The notes beneath the pieces are model-generated. The model saw only the letters and a program-made list of their open reading frames with translations, was not told the DNA's origin and searched no databases. Source: Symsagittifera roscoffensis (Eukaryota > Xenacoelomorpha > Acoela > Convolutidae). From it: a stretch of 64,000 nucleotides of DNA. The DNA is taken from positions 14,089,018 through 14,153,017 of the forward strand of contig NC_087067.1 in NCBI RefSeq assembly GCF_963678635.1. Reading direction: 5' to 3'. Below are positions 1 to 10,600 of this stretch, piece by piece. The stretch's first letter is position 1; the number at the start of each line of letters is the position of its first letter. The translations under genes and the position numbers were made by a program.

Positions 1-239
1 GTTGCTTTGTTTTGTTGTGTTAGAAGCAGTTAGTGATAATAAAAGGTTGAGTTTTTTTGAGCTGCAGGAAACCATAATTAATTTAAAAGAATGTGGGCAG
101 TTTTTGTTTTGTGTGTAAAATGTTGTTTTGAAGTGCAATAAAAGAAATCAAACTGACATCAAATGGTATTCAGTGTATCAAAACATATCAATCCAGAAAA
201 AAGATGGAAAACTAAACATCGCTTCTTTTAATTTCTTGA
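1..239. other. Left flank of the gypsy insertion, no gene recognised
   Basis: AT-rich sequence ending at the target-site duplication. A short open frame from 128 runs into the LTR and has no recognisable domain, so it is not called. Confidence 0.5.
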
Positions 240-244
240 GTGGT
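240..244. repeat. Target-site duplication GTGGT, left copy
   Basis: GTGGT sits directly outside the LTR that begins at 245 and is repeated exactly at 12486-12490 outside the other LTR. A 5-bp duplication is usual for gypsy-type integrases. Confidence 0.9.
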
Positions 245-503
245 TGTGATATGCGTTGCGATATCAAATTGAAAACAAGTTGGAATTCAATACTGTATTC
301 TGAATATTGAATTTAGATTTTCTCTTTTCTTTGTTTTCTTATGTACTGAGAGATAGATCATTGTTAAGTACTCTGATCTCTCACTTGGTCTCAGTGTCAT
401 CACTTATGTATGACCTTGAGCGTACCATAAAATAATGATTTAACACCAGAGGTTGGCTGTACATACGTATAATAAATACTGCTACTGCAGTAGCGGTATG
501 ACA
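245..503 (-). repeat. 3' LTR of the gypsy element
   Basis: On the minus strand it starts TGTCATACC and ends ATATCACA, giving the usual TG...CA termini. It matches 12227-12485 base for base except one position. A perfect 14-bp palindrome GCTACTGCAGTAGC lies at 481-494, nine bases inside the U3 end. Confidence 0.93.
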
Positions 504-514
504 CACCCCCCTCG
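504..514 (-). promoter_or_regulatory. Polypurine tract for plus-strand priming
   Basis: The minus strand reads CGAGGGGGGTG immediately before the 3' LTR. A purine run abutting the 3' LTR is where plus-strand DNA synthesis starts in LTR elements. Confidence 0.75.
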
Positions 515-614
515 GTGAAAGAAATAAATTATACAACATCAGTAGGATAATTTATTTAAAAGAGTTCAATTGACTCAGTTCTGAAGAAAGTCTTTTAGAT
601 GGATTATGTAAATT

Positions 615-3530
615 TCAGTTTTCCTCCAGCTCAATTTCCCAACTCGGGTTCCAATCTACTCCTTCATCTAAAGTAGCATATCCGAATTTCCGCATAAATA
701 AATGTCTTTCGAGTCGTCGCACTTTTGACTCCAAGGGTCTGTCGTCCCGATCTTTGAAATCTCTCAGTTGGTTTCTGTATTCTTTAAGTGCCTCCTTTAA
801 AAGACCTCTTCCTGTAAGATTTTCGGATATTTCTTTGATTGAATGTTTTATCGGATCTCCGAATCGTTTGGGTTCTTTGTTCTTTGTTTGTCTAGAACTT
901 CGTCGAACACCTGACTCTTCCGCACTTGATTCGTCCGAGAATCCTTGTGGTGGTTCGAAGTTTGTATCCAATTCTGAGCCTTTTTGAGGATTTTCTCTAA
1001 GTTCATCCGCAACTCGCTGCACCCCTCTTTTTAACAGTTGGTCCGCGTACTTCTCCCAGTCAGACGGTGCCAAATTTCTATTGTGAAACGTCTCCACTAT
1101 ATCTTCCAAAGGGGTGTGCGCGTCAATGCCCTTCAGTTTCGGACGCTGTTTGGTTTTCGGCGTAGAGCTCGACTGGATTTTGGTATCTGCTGTGACCGAA
1201 TCCGGCTTAGATATTGCTTGCTCTTGTTCCGAGTTGACTGCAGTCGCATTTTGGTTTGCGTTGGTTCCCTGTTGTTGCTTGCTTCGGCTTTTCTTCTCTT
1301 TTCCGCTCCTTTCCGGCTTATTCGTGTTTGTTTCCTCTGCTGATTTTGGTCCCGCCAGGTTTGGTTTAGCTCTTTTTATTGCAAGATTCAGTCCTCCCCC
1401 GGCCTCTGTGTCCTTAGAAGTGACTATTGTTTGGCTCTTCTGAAAGCGCTCTGTTGGGTTCATTTCATTTGCAATTTCCATTTCTCCTTGGAGTTCATCC
1501 TCCGATTCCAGTTCCTCTAGTAGTTCTGGAGAACTGACTCGCTTGAACTTTCTTGTAGGTTCCGACGATGGACTTTTACTTGTGCTTCTCTGTTTTTCTT
1601 GTATAAGTACGGTTTTTGATTGAGCTATGTCCGATTTTCTATAGATCGAACCGGCCGATGTCTTAATTGTTGAATCCGTTTCTGAAGCTATTTTCCCCTT
1701 TAGTGGTCTGGTTAGGGCTTGTCCGCTTTTCCTTAGAGGGACCTTTCTAAGTATTGTCTTGGGTGGTGACTTGAATTGGTTTTCTACTTTATCTTCCACG
1801 AATCCTTTTTCCCAAGAGTAAATCATTTCTTTTCGAAGATCGGGATTGAGTTGACCTGTCTCGTCCACTAGTTTCCTGATGTCATTTTTAGCTGCATCCC
1901 TTCTTTCGTAGTTCCATCGGGCATTTGCCTCCAACAATTCCTTTAGGGCTTTGGCTCTTTCTTTGTCTCTGTCCGATGTTATCTGCTGCTTGTGCAGTGG
2001 GCTTGTATCCCTGCTCAGTTGTCCCTTGCGCACTATCTTGAGATTCTCTCTCGACTGATCAATCCTCCGTTTCATTTGAGACGCAGTCAGTGCTGAGCGT
2101 TCCAAGTGTTGTTTGTCTAAAGAATCAGAATTATTTAAAAACCTATCCCTCACAATTTTAAAGTCTGTTTTTGGTAGTCTGCCGAAATGTGCTTGGAACG
2201 GGGATACTTGAATTGTTTTCTGCTTGTTCCATCGTAAATCTCGCATTATAATACTGAGACATAATTTGATTGATTTATTATTTTCATCGAGCATCATCAC
2301 TCCCAGTCTTCTTTTTATTGTTTGAATTGTACGTTCAACCAACCCACAACCTCTGTGATCCCCCACCGGACAGAATTTTTGTTCGATATTAAGTTCCGAA
2401 CAAAATTTTTTTAGAGTTTTTCCCTTAAAGCCTGAAAATTGATCCGAACGAATTGATTCAGGGACTCCATGTGTGTCGATATATGATCTCAAGAATTTTG
2501 CTGTGCTCTTTCCACTTGTGGATTTTGTAACCTTCACTGATGGAAATTTTGAGAATCGATCAATAGCTACTAAAAGATAGATTTTTTTTCCTTTCTGATT
2601 TTCTATAGGCCCCGCGTAGTCTAGTTGTACCTCCTGTCCCGGCTGCGTGAGCAGTGGTAGTGGTTTTGACGAATTTTTCGAAATAAGGTATTTAACATTC
2701 TTACCATATCTGGTACAACTACGGCACTCCTCTGCCAAATTCACGATGTCCTTATTCATGTGTGGCCACCACAGATATTGCGCTGCTCCCAACATCGCTT
2801 CCTGTCCTGGGTGTCCCCGATGTATTCGTTTGAGGACAGCTTGTCGTAGTTGAACTGGTACCGCTAGCCGATTATTGACCAAGATGCAGTCGTCCTGAAC
2901 TGCCATCTGCGACCACAACGGATTTGTATAGGGTCCCATCAATTCGAATCCTTGTTTGTCCCCTCTCTCTACCACTCTCCTGAGGCGGTCCATCCACGTG
3001 TCTTCTGTGGTCAGTTCTGCTAGTAAGTTTTTGTCGAACAGTTTTGCGAGGTTGTCCAGAGTCTCTACTTGTTGCTGCTTTTGCAGTCTTGATTTTCCTA
3101 GACCCTTTGGCGGTTGAATTGAGCATACTTCCTCCTCACTCTCTGCCTCTTCTGTGGTTGTAAGGTCGACTTCTAATACATTCACCTCACTGAGTTTTCG
3201 TTCTGTCGATGCGATCGGTTTTGACGATGTTGGACTTGATTCGTCTTCCAAATTGCCCCTGACTTCTTGAGTATCGGCCACCAGTTCTCGATTTTCCTGA
3301 ACATTGTTTTCTCCGCCTATTAGCTGCCAGAACGAGAGCAGTCTTTGGTCCGCTATTCGTTGTTGTTCCGGTTCCAGCGACCATTTTACTCGTTGTGCTT
3401 GACGTGTTTCGCTGTCTGAGCTGTCCCTATTTTTTCTGCCTCCTCGTATAATTTTTCTCGTACGTTGTACTGTCTCTGTGATCTCCTCCTCTCCCGAGAG
3501 TTCGTTATTGGTGGAAAATGATCGGTTCCA
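615..3530 (-). pseudogene. gag-pol copy B, third fragment: integrase and C-terminal extension
   Basis: Open frame from about 3530 (after a one-base loss in a G run) to a stop at 615. In order it encodes the end of the RNase H-integrase spacer, an integrase zinc-binding region (HRGHPG, then CRSC), the DDE core (first Asp in LDYAGP, second in IRSDQFSG, Glu in GLVERT) and a very long hydrophilic tail. The tail is rich in Lys, Glu, Ser and Gln, contains a basic RRSSRQTKNKEPKRFG segment, and ends ELEEN. Integrase inserts the cDNA copy into the host chromosome. This is the only contiguous integrase core in the element, because copy A is frameshifted inside it. About 110 bases of untranslated sequence separate the stop from the 3' LTR. 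The tail function is unknown; no chromodomain is visible. Confidence 0.85.
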
Positions 3531-3828
3531 CTTTGGTCCATTAGGCTTTCTTCACGCTCCTCGTTCCGCCAATCTTGTGGTGGGCTGGACCACCAGTCGT
3601 ATGTTCTGTTTGCATTTTCTGACATCTCGATTCTTGAGTCTGTTTTTTCTCTTTTTTTCGGTACTGGTCGTTTTTTCGTTTTGCAATTATTTAAGACTGA
3701 CTGTTTGCTGGGTTGATTTGACAAAAGAGTGATTTGTTTCTGTTGAACTGTTGTGTTCAGCTGTTTTTGCAGTCGTGGAAACTGTTTTCTCTCGTTCCGG
3801 TCGAGCTTTGTTCGGTTTTGACCGTTTT

Positions 3829-3844
3829 GGTTGCTATAGCAACC
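3829..3844. other. Perfect 16-bp palindrome resembling an RFX X-box (copy B)
   Basis: GGTTGCTATAGCAACC is its own reverse complement and fits the RFX X-box pattern RYYNYY-N2-RRNRAC. It lies in the coding spacer and is repeated at 8885-8900. Regulatory use is inference only. Confidence 0.35.
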
Positions 3845-3873
3845 ATTACTTGATGACTGTTTCCTAACATTCC

Positions 3874-3891
3874 TTCTAGAACATTCTAGAA
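3874..3891. promoter_or_regulatory. Heat-shock-element-like array (copy B)
   Basis: TTCTAGAACATTCTAGAA consists of four alternating perfect units (TTC, GAA, TTC, GAA) at two-base spacing, the heat-shock factor consensus. It lies within coding sequence and is repeated at 8930-8947. Function is unproven. Confidence 0.35.
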
Positions 3892-4265
3892 CGTTTTCGT
3901 TCCGGTTGAGCGACCTTGAATCTTTAAGCCTACTGTTCCAGCAGTCGAACGCTTCATGAAAAGAGTTTATTGTTGCTACTACAAACTTTTCGTCTAATTC
4001 TGATTCGGGCCAGGGATCATTGAAAGGATCACGCGATAAATAATCAACTATGCCCATGTCCCTCCCCGGAATGTGAACTATGTTGAACTGATACGGCAGT
4101 AACCGGTCAACCCACCGGGTTAGGCGTGATTGGTAGGTCTTGTTCGATTGATTAACATCCAGTGCTGTTGTAAGCGCTTTATGGTCAGTTGCGATGGTAA
4201 ATGGTTTCCCCAGAAGGTAGTGTTTATATCTATCTACTGCCCAAACAACTGCCAATAATTCCAAC

Positions 4266-6922
4266 TCATTTGTTGAATATTTTTTTTTCTTGAGCGTTTA
4301 GGTATCGGGATGCGAACGAAATTGGGACCCACAACCCTTCATCATTTTGTTGTTCTAAAGTGGACCCTAGTCCATCATGGCTAGCATCGCATTTAACTCG
4401 TGTTTCACGATTTGCATCGTAATAATGCACTTTCGTAATATTCGCCACAGCTCCTTTTATAGCATCAAATGCTTCTGTGTGAACATCCCCCCACTCGAAT
4501 TTTTTCACCGGTAGTTTCATGTTTTTTAACTTTTTCTTTTGATTTTCTTCTTTAAGAAGTGGTCTTAATTTTTCTGTCAGACTTGCTACGTTAGGTATAA
4601 ATTTAGCTAAATGATTTATACTTCCTAGAAATGACCTTAGTTGTTTTAGGGATTTGGGCGGGTTCAAGTTTACTACCGCTTCCGTTTTAGTGATCTTCGG
4701 TCTAACCCCTTCTTCTGAGAGATGATGACCCAACCAATTCACTTCTTGTTTGAAAAATTCACATTTTGATAGTTTCAGTGCCAAGTTTTCCGCATCCAAT
4801 TTCTTTAATACTGCTTCTACTAGGTTGGCATGTTCGATTTCACTTCCCTTTGACACAATAAGTATGTCATCCAGAAAACAGAACGTGTTTTTAGCGTGAT
4901 TGATGGTTCTATCCATAGCCTTTTGAAATTCAGCTGGCATATCTGCTAGTCCGTAGAATCCTGTCAAGAATCTGTAAGTTCCGGTTGCTTTTCCGCCCAC
5001 AATGTTAAAGTTACATTGCCTAGCTGTATCCGCAGCTAAATTTAGTTGACTGTACGCATATTTCAAATCTAACACCGAAAAATATAGCGTACCCTTTTTG
5101 TTTTCAGTTACAATCTGGCTTACCCCATCAATAAGTTCATCTACATTTGGCATTTGGTATTTGTTTTTGAACAATTGTCTATTGATTGGTTTCGCGTCCA
5201 TTGCCAATTTTATTGAGTCGTCCTTCTTTACTGTTATCACAATCGGGGCGATAAAGCAATCACTTGTACACTTATCAAGTTTTGTTATATGACCTTCTGT
5301 CAATAACTTCTCGATTTTTTTTTCGACTTTATCTTGTATATGAATTGGGATTCTTCTCCCTTTTTCTTGTATCGGACATAGTGGGTATTTGAATTTTGAA
5401 CTGACGATGTGGTTTTTAGAAATGCCTTGCCTTTCGAATAAGTTCTTAAATTTATTTAAAAATATTTCTTTCCAACCTTCCGACTGCTCGCACATGAGCA
5501 CGTCAAACCTGGTGAGTTCTTTTGGCGCTGTTCTTTGTGTAGTCACTATTCCCACTTGTCCTTGCAAGTCTAATCCCATGATGCATCTAGTTTTTCGCTC
5601 TGATACCAGAAAGGCTGCGCCCTTAACTTCCCAGCCCGCTGACCTCAGATTGGTTTTTAGGGCTCCCAGGATACTGATCGGTTGTTTGTTGTAGTCCACA
5701 AATTTTGTTTGTAAGTTCAATTTGTCAGCCGGTATGAATCTCACTTTGTTTGATTTTTCCATGATTTCTTTCGTCGTTGCCCAGTTAAGAAATGAAACAG
5801 GACTACCCGTATCCACTGTTAGCTGAATAATCTGGTTATCTATTCGTACCATAGCCTTTAGTGACTTTACGCGGTTCAATGTTGGATCTCGAATAGAGTC
5901 TATTTTCTGAACTCTAACCACTTTTCCGTTTGTTTCTTTTCTCATCTCATTTATTCGATCTTTCACATATTTTGAAACTCGTTCATTTTCCGGTTGTTGA
6001 GTTTGTATCAACATGACTTCAAATTCACTACAAGACCCAACACCTTCACTGATCTGGTCGCATTCCACTATCGATTCTTCCGAATCTTCCGCAATTTCAC
6101 TTACTTGTTGTGATCTGCACAATTTAGCGAAATGATTTGGTTTACCACAGTTTTTACAGTCCTTTCCCATCGCTGGACAATTTTTTAGGTGTCCTTGTTC
6201 AAACGTCCTTCCGCATCTATTACATGGTTTTGTTTTCGTGTTTTGATTTTTGTTATTATTCTGTCTGTTATTATTTTCTCTTCTATTTGGAGTTTTGGTT
6301 TTCCCCCCCAAATTTCGAACTGCCATTACAGGTTCCTGTTTTATTCTTACACCCGATGTGTAATTGTTACTTGATCCTCCTGCAGCCGCAGCATTAGTCT
6401 TTTGAAATGCCATTGTGGTGAACTTGCTATGTTCGAATTTTATAGCCCTTTTTAGAACTTCCTCTGGATCCAGGGTTTCGAATGTCAACGTGTCCTGTAA
6501 TGTCATGTTCTTCATCTTCGAGATGAACAAGTCTCGCACGATTTCATTTTCCAATGTCCCTAGTTCTGATCGGGCTGCTTGAGCAGTTAACGCTGCGTGG
6601 AATGATTCCAGAGATTCTCCATGTTCTTGCATTCTCGTAAATAACTTGTATCTCTCGTATGTTACACATTTCACTTTTTGAAACGAGACTTCTGCCAACT
6701 CTGTTACTTCTCTGAACGTCATTTTCGATATTTCTGCGTGCGGATTCTTTTGTAGGAATCTTTTCTTTCCCTCAGTGCCCAAAGATAGAAATAGTCGTGA
6801 CACCAGTTTCTTTTGTACTTCGTTGTAGAAGACATTGTGTCCGACTCTTGGGCCTCTTGTTCTTTTCTCTTCGTTCTCCAATGCTACTCTGTCTCTAGCT
6901 AGTTTATCTCTAAGAATTCTGG
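4266..6922 (-). pseudogene. gag-pol copy B, first fragment: 5'-truncated Gag, protease, RT, start of RNase H
   Basis: The gag frame enters at the duplication junction, so copy B lacks the first ~80 residues of Gag. It then carries the Gag core, two zinc knuckles (the second is canonical CX2CX4HX4C), a protease with VDTGS and IMGLD motifs, reverse transcriptase with LDLKYAYS and FLDD, and the first RNase H Asp (VKCDASHDG). It stops at 4266 because one base is added in a T run near 4277; copy A reads through here. An ATG at 6980 in the wrong frame of the preceding integrase reads across the junction into this frame, giving a chance 904-codon chimaeric frame. Translation from that ATG is unlikely to be meaningful. 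Confidence 0.88.
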
Positions 6923-7635
6923 TTAGATTTCCTGATGTCATTTTTAGCTGCATCCCTTCTTTCGTAGTTCCATCGGGCATTTGCCTCCAACAATTCCTTT
7001 AGGGCTTTGGCTCTTTCTTTGTCTCTGTCCGATGTTATCTGCTGCTTGTGCAGTGGGCTTGTATCCCTGCTCAGTTGTCCCTTGCGCACTATCTTGAGAT
7101 TCTCTCTCGACTGATCAATCCTCCGTTTCATTTGAGACGCAGTCAGTGCTGAGCGTTCCAAGTGTTGTTTGTCTAAAGAATCAGAATTATTTAAAAACCT
7201 ATCCCTCACAATTTTAAATTCTGTTTTTGGTAGTCTGCCGAAATGTGCTTGGAACGGGGATACTTGAATTGTTTTCTGCTTGTTCCATCGTAAATCTCGC
7301 ATTATAATACTGAGACATAATTTGATTGATTTATTATTTTCATCGAGCATCATCACTCCCAGTCTTCTTTTTATTGTTTGAATTGTACGTTCAACCAACC
7401 CACAACCTCTGTGATCCCCCACCGGACAGAATTTTTGTTCGATATTAAGTTCCGAACAAAATTTTTTTAGAGTTTTTCCCTTAAAGCCTGAAAATTGATC
7501 CGAACGAATTGATTCAGGGACTCCATGTGTGTCGATATATGATCTCAAGAATTTTGCTGTGCTCTTTCCACTTGTGGATTTTGTAACCTTCACTGATGGA
7601 AATTTTGAGAATCGATCAATAGCTACTAAAAGATA
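6910..7635 (-). pseudogene. gag-pol copy A, truncated integrase fragment
   Basis: Continuation of the copy A integrase after its frameshift. It holds the second catalytic Asp (IRSDQFSG), the Glu (GLVERT) and part of the region after the core. The integrase sequence stops at the junction (6928). The frame runs a few codons into out-of-frame gag and ends at 6910, so copy A has no C-terminal extension. An integrase cut here and broken from its first Asp would not be functional. Confidence 0.85.
6923..6927. other. Junction of the internal duplication
   Basis: Plus-strand gag sequence ending ATTCTGG (6922) is followed by about five filler bases (TTAGA) and then integrase sequence starting TTTCCTGATG (6928). 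The parent sites are near 11977 (gag) and 1872 (integrase), and they share no long homology. This points to end joining or template switching, or to an assembly artefact. Confidence 0.8.
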
Positions 7636-10600
7636 GATTTTTTTCCTTTCTGATTTTCTATAGGCCCCGCGTAGTCTAGTTGTACCTCCTGTCCCGGCTG
7701 CGTGAGCAGTGGTAGTGGTTTTGACGAATTTTTCGAAATAAGGTATTTAACATTCTTACCATATCTGGTACAACTACGGCACTCCTCTGCCAAATTCACG
7801 ATGTCCTTATTCATGTGTGGCCACCACAGATATTGCGCTGCTCCCAACATCGCTTCCTGTCCTGGGTGTCCCCGATGTATTCGTTTGAGGACAGCTTGTC
7901 GTAGTTGAACTGGTACCGCTAGCCGATTATTGACCAAGATGCAGTCGTCCTGAACTGCCATCTGCGACCACAACGGATTTGTATAGGGTCCCATCAATTC
8001 GAATCCTTGTTTGTCCCCTCTCTCTACCACTCTCCTGAGGCGGTCCATCCACGTGTCTTCTGTGGTCAGTTCTGCTAGTAAGTTTTTGTCGAACAGTTTT
8101 GCGAGGTTGTCCAGAGTCTCTACTTGTTGCTGCTTTTGCAGTCTTGATTTTCCTAGACCCTTTGGCGGTTGAATTGAGCATACTTCCTCCTCACTCTCTG
8201 CCTCTTCTGTGGTTGTAAGGTCGACTTCTAATACATTCACCTCACTGAGTTTTCGTTCTGTCGATGCGATCGGTTTTGACGATGTTGGACTTGATTCGTC
8301 TTCCAAATTGCCCCTGACTTCTTGAGTATCGGCCACCAGTTCTCGATTTTCCTGAACATTGTTTTCTCCGCCTATTAGCTGCCAGAACGAGAGCAGTCTT
8401 TGGTCCGCTATTCGTTGTTGTTCCGGTTCCAGCGACCATTTTACTCGTTGTGCTTGACGTGTTTCGCTGTCTGAGCTGTCCCTATTTTTTCTGCCTCCTC
8501 GTATAATTTTTCTCGTACGTTGTACTGTCTCTGTGATCTCCTCCTCTCCCGAGAGTTCGTTATTGGTGGAAAATGATCGGTTCCACTTTGGGTCCATTAG
8601 GCTTTCTTCACGCTCCTCGTTCCGCCAATTTTGTGGTGGGCTGGACCACCAGTCGTATGTTCTGTTTGCATTTTCTGACATCTCGATTCTTGAGTCTGTT
8701 TTTTCTATTTTTTTCGGTACTGGTCGTTTTTTCGTTTTGCAATTATTTAAGACTGACTGTTTGCTGGGTTGATTTGACAAAAGAGTGATTTGTTTCTGTT
8801 GAACTGTTGTGTTCAGCTGTTTTTGCAGTCGTGGAAACTGTTTTCTCTCGTTCCGGTCGAGCTTTGTTCGGTTTTGACCGTTTTGGTTGCTATAGCAACC
8901 ATTACTTGATGACTGTTTCCTAACATTCCTTCTAGAACATTCTAGAACGTTTTCGTTCCGGTTGAGCGACCTTGAATCTTTAAGCCTACTGTTCCAGCAG
9001 TCGAACGCTTCATGAAAAGAGTTTATTGTTGCTACTACAAACTTTTCGTCTAATTCTGATTCGGGCCAGGGATCATTGAAAGGATCACGCGATAAATAAT
9101 CAACTATGCCCATGTCCCTCCCCGGAATGTGAACTATGTTGAACTGATACGGCAGTAACCGGTCAACCCACCGGGTTAGGCGTGATTGGTAGGTCTTGTT
9201 CGATTGATTAACATCCAGTGCTGTTGTAAGCGCTTTATGGTCAGTTGCGATGGTAAATGGTTTCCCCAGAAGGTAGTGTTTATATCTATCTACTGCCCAA
9301 ACAACTGCCAATAATTCCAACTCATTTGTTGAATTTTTTTTTTCTTGAGCGTTTAGGTATCGGGATGCGAACGAAATTGGGACCCACAACCCTTCATCAT
9401 TTTGTTGTTCTAAAGTGGACCCTAGTCCATCATGGCTAGCATCGCATTTAACTCGTGTTTCACGATTTGCATCGTAATAATGCACTTTCGTAATATTCGC
9501 CACAGCTCCTTTTATAGCATCAAATGCTTCTGTGTGAACATCCCCCCACTCGAATTTTTTCACCGGTAGTTTCATGTTTTTTAACTTTTTCTTTTGATTT
9601 TCTTCTTTAAGAAGTGGTCTTAATTTTTCTGTCAGACTTGCTACGTTAGGTATAAATTTAGCTAAATGATTTATACTTCCTAGAAATGACCTTAGTTGTT
9701 TTAGGGATTTGGGCGGGTTCAAGTTTACTACCGCTTCCGTTTTAGTGATCTTCGGTCTAACCCCTTCTTCTGAGAGATGATGACCCAACCAATTCACTTC
9801 TTGTTTGAAAAATTCACATTTTGATAGTTTCAGTGCCAAGTTTTCCGCATCCAATTTCTTTAATACTGCTTCTACTAGGTTGGCATGTTCGATTTCACTT
9901 CCCTTTGACACAATAAGTATGTCATCCAGAAAACAGAACGTGTTTTTAGCGTGATTGATGGTTCTATCCATAGCCTTTTGAAATTCAGCTGGCATATCTG
10001 CTAGTCCGTAGAATCCTGTCAAGAATCTGTAAGTTCCGGTTGCTTTTCCGCCCACAATGTTAAAGTTACATTGCCTAGCTGTATCCGCAGCTAAATTTAG
10101 TTGACTGTACGCATATTTCAAATCTAACACCGAAAAATATAGCGTACCCTTTTTGTTTTCAGTTACAATCTGGCTTACCCCATCAATAAGTTCATCTACA
10201 TTTGGCATTTGGTATTTGTTTTTGAACAATTGTCTATTGATTGGTTTCGCGTCCATTGCCAATTTTATTGAGTCGTCCTTCTTTACTGTTATCACAATCG
10301 GGGCGATAAAGCAATCACTTGTACACTTATCAAGTTTTGTTATATGACCTTCTGTCAATAACTTCTCGATTTTTTTTTCGACTTTATCTTGTATATGAAT
10401 TGGGATTCTTCTCCCTTTTTCTTGTATCGGACATAGTGGGTATTTGAATTTTGAACTGACGATGTGGTTTTTAGAAATGCCTTGCCTTTCGAATACGTTC
10501 TTAAATTTATTTAAAAATATTTCTTTCCAACCTTCCGACTGCTCGCACATGAGCACGTCAAACCTGGTGAGTTCTTTTGGCGCTGTTCTTTGTGTAGTCA

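Larger units (their letters stand above)
3386..4264 (-). pseudogene. gag-pol copy B, second fragment: RNase H C-terminal part and spacer
   Basis: A 292-codon open frame between two frame breaks. It starts at the RNase H motif ELLAVVWAVDRYKHYL, includes the TDHKAL motif, and continues into the linker HIPGRDMGIVDYLSRD that ends RNase H in gypsy elements. The rest is a long Asn/Ser/Arg-rich spacer without known domains. The upstream break is one extra base in a T run near 4277; the downstream break is one missing G near 3533. Copy A is open across both positions. Confidence 0.85.
1872..6922 (-). repeat. Internal tandem duplication, copy B segment
   Basis: About 5.05 kb from the integrase region back to early gag, repeated at 6928-11977 at an offset of 5055-5056. 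The copies differ by about ten substitutions noticed by eye plus three one-base indels. Both lie between one pair of LTRs, so this is a duplication inside the element and not two elements sharing an LTR. Confidence 0.92.

Noticed and set aside
6910-6980. In-frame fusion of integrase to Gag at the duplication junction
   Set aside because: Copy A integrase enters gag out of frame and stops at 6910. The long frame starting at 6980 uses an out-of-frame integrase ATG.
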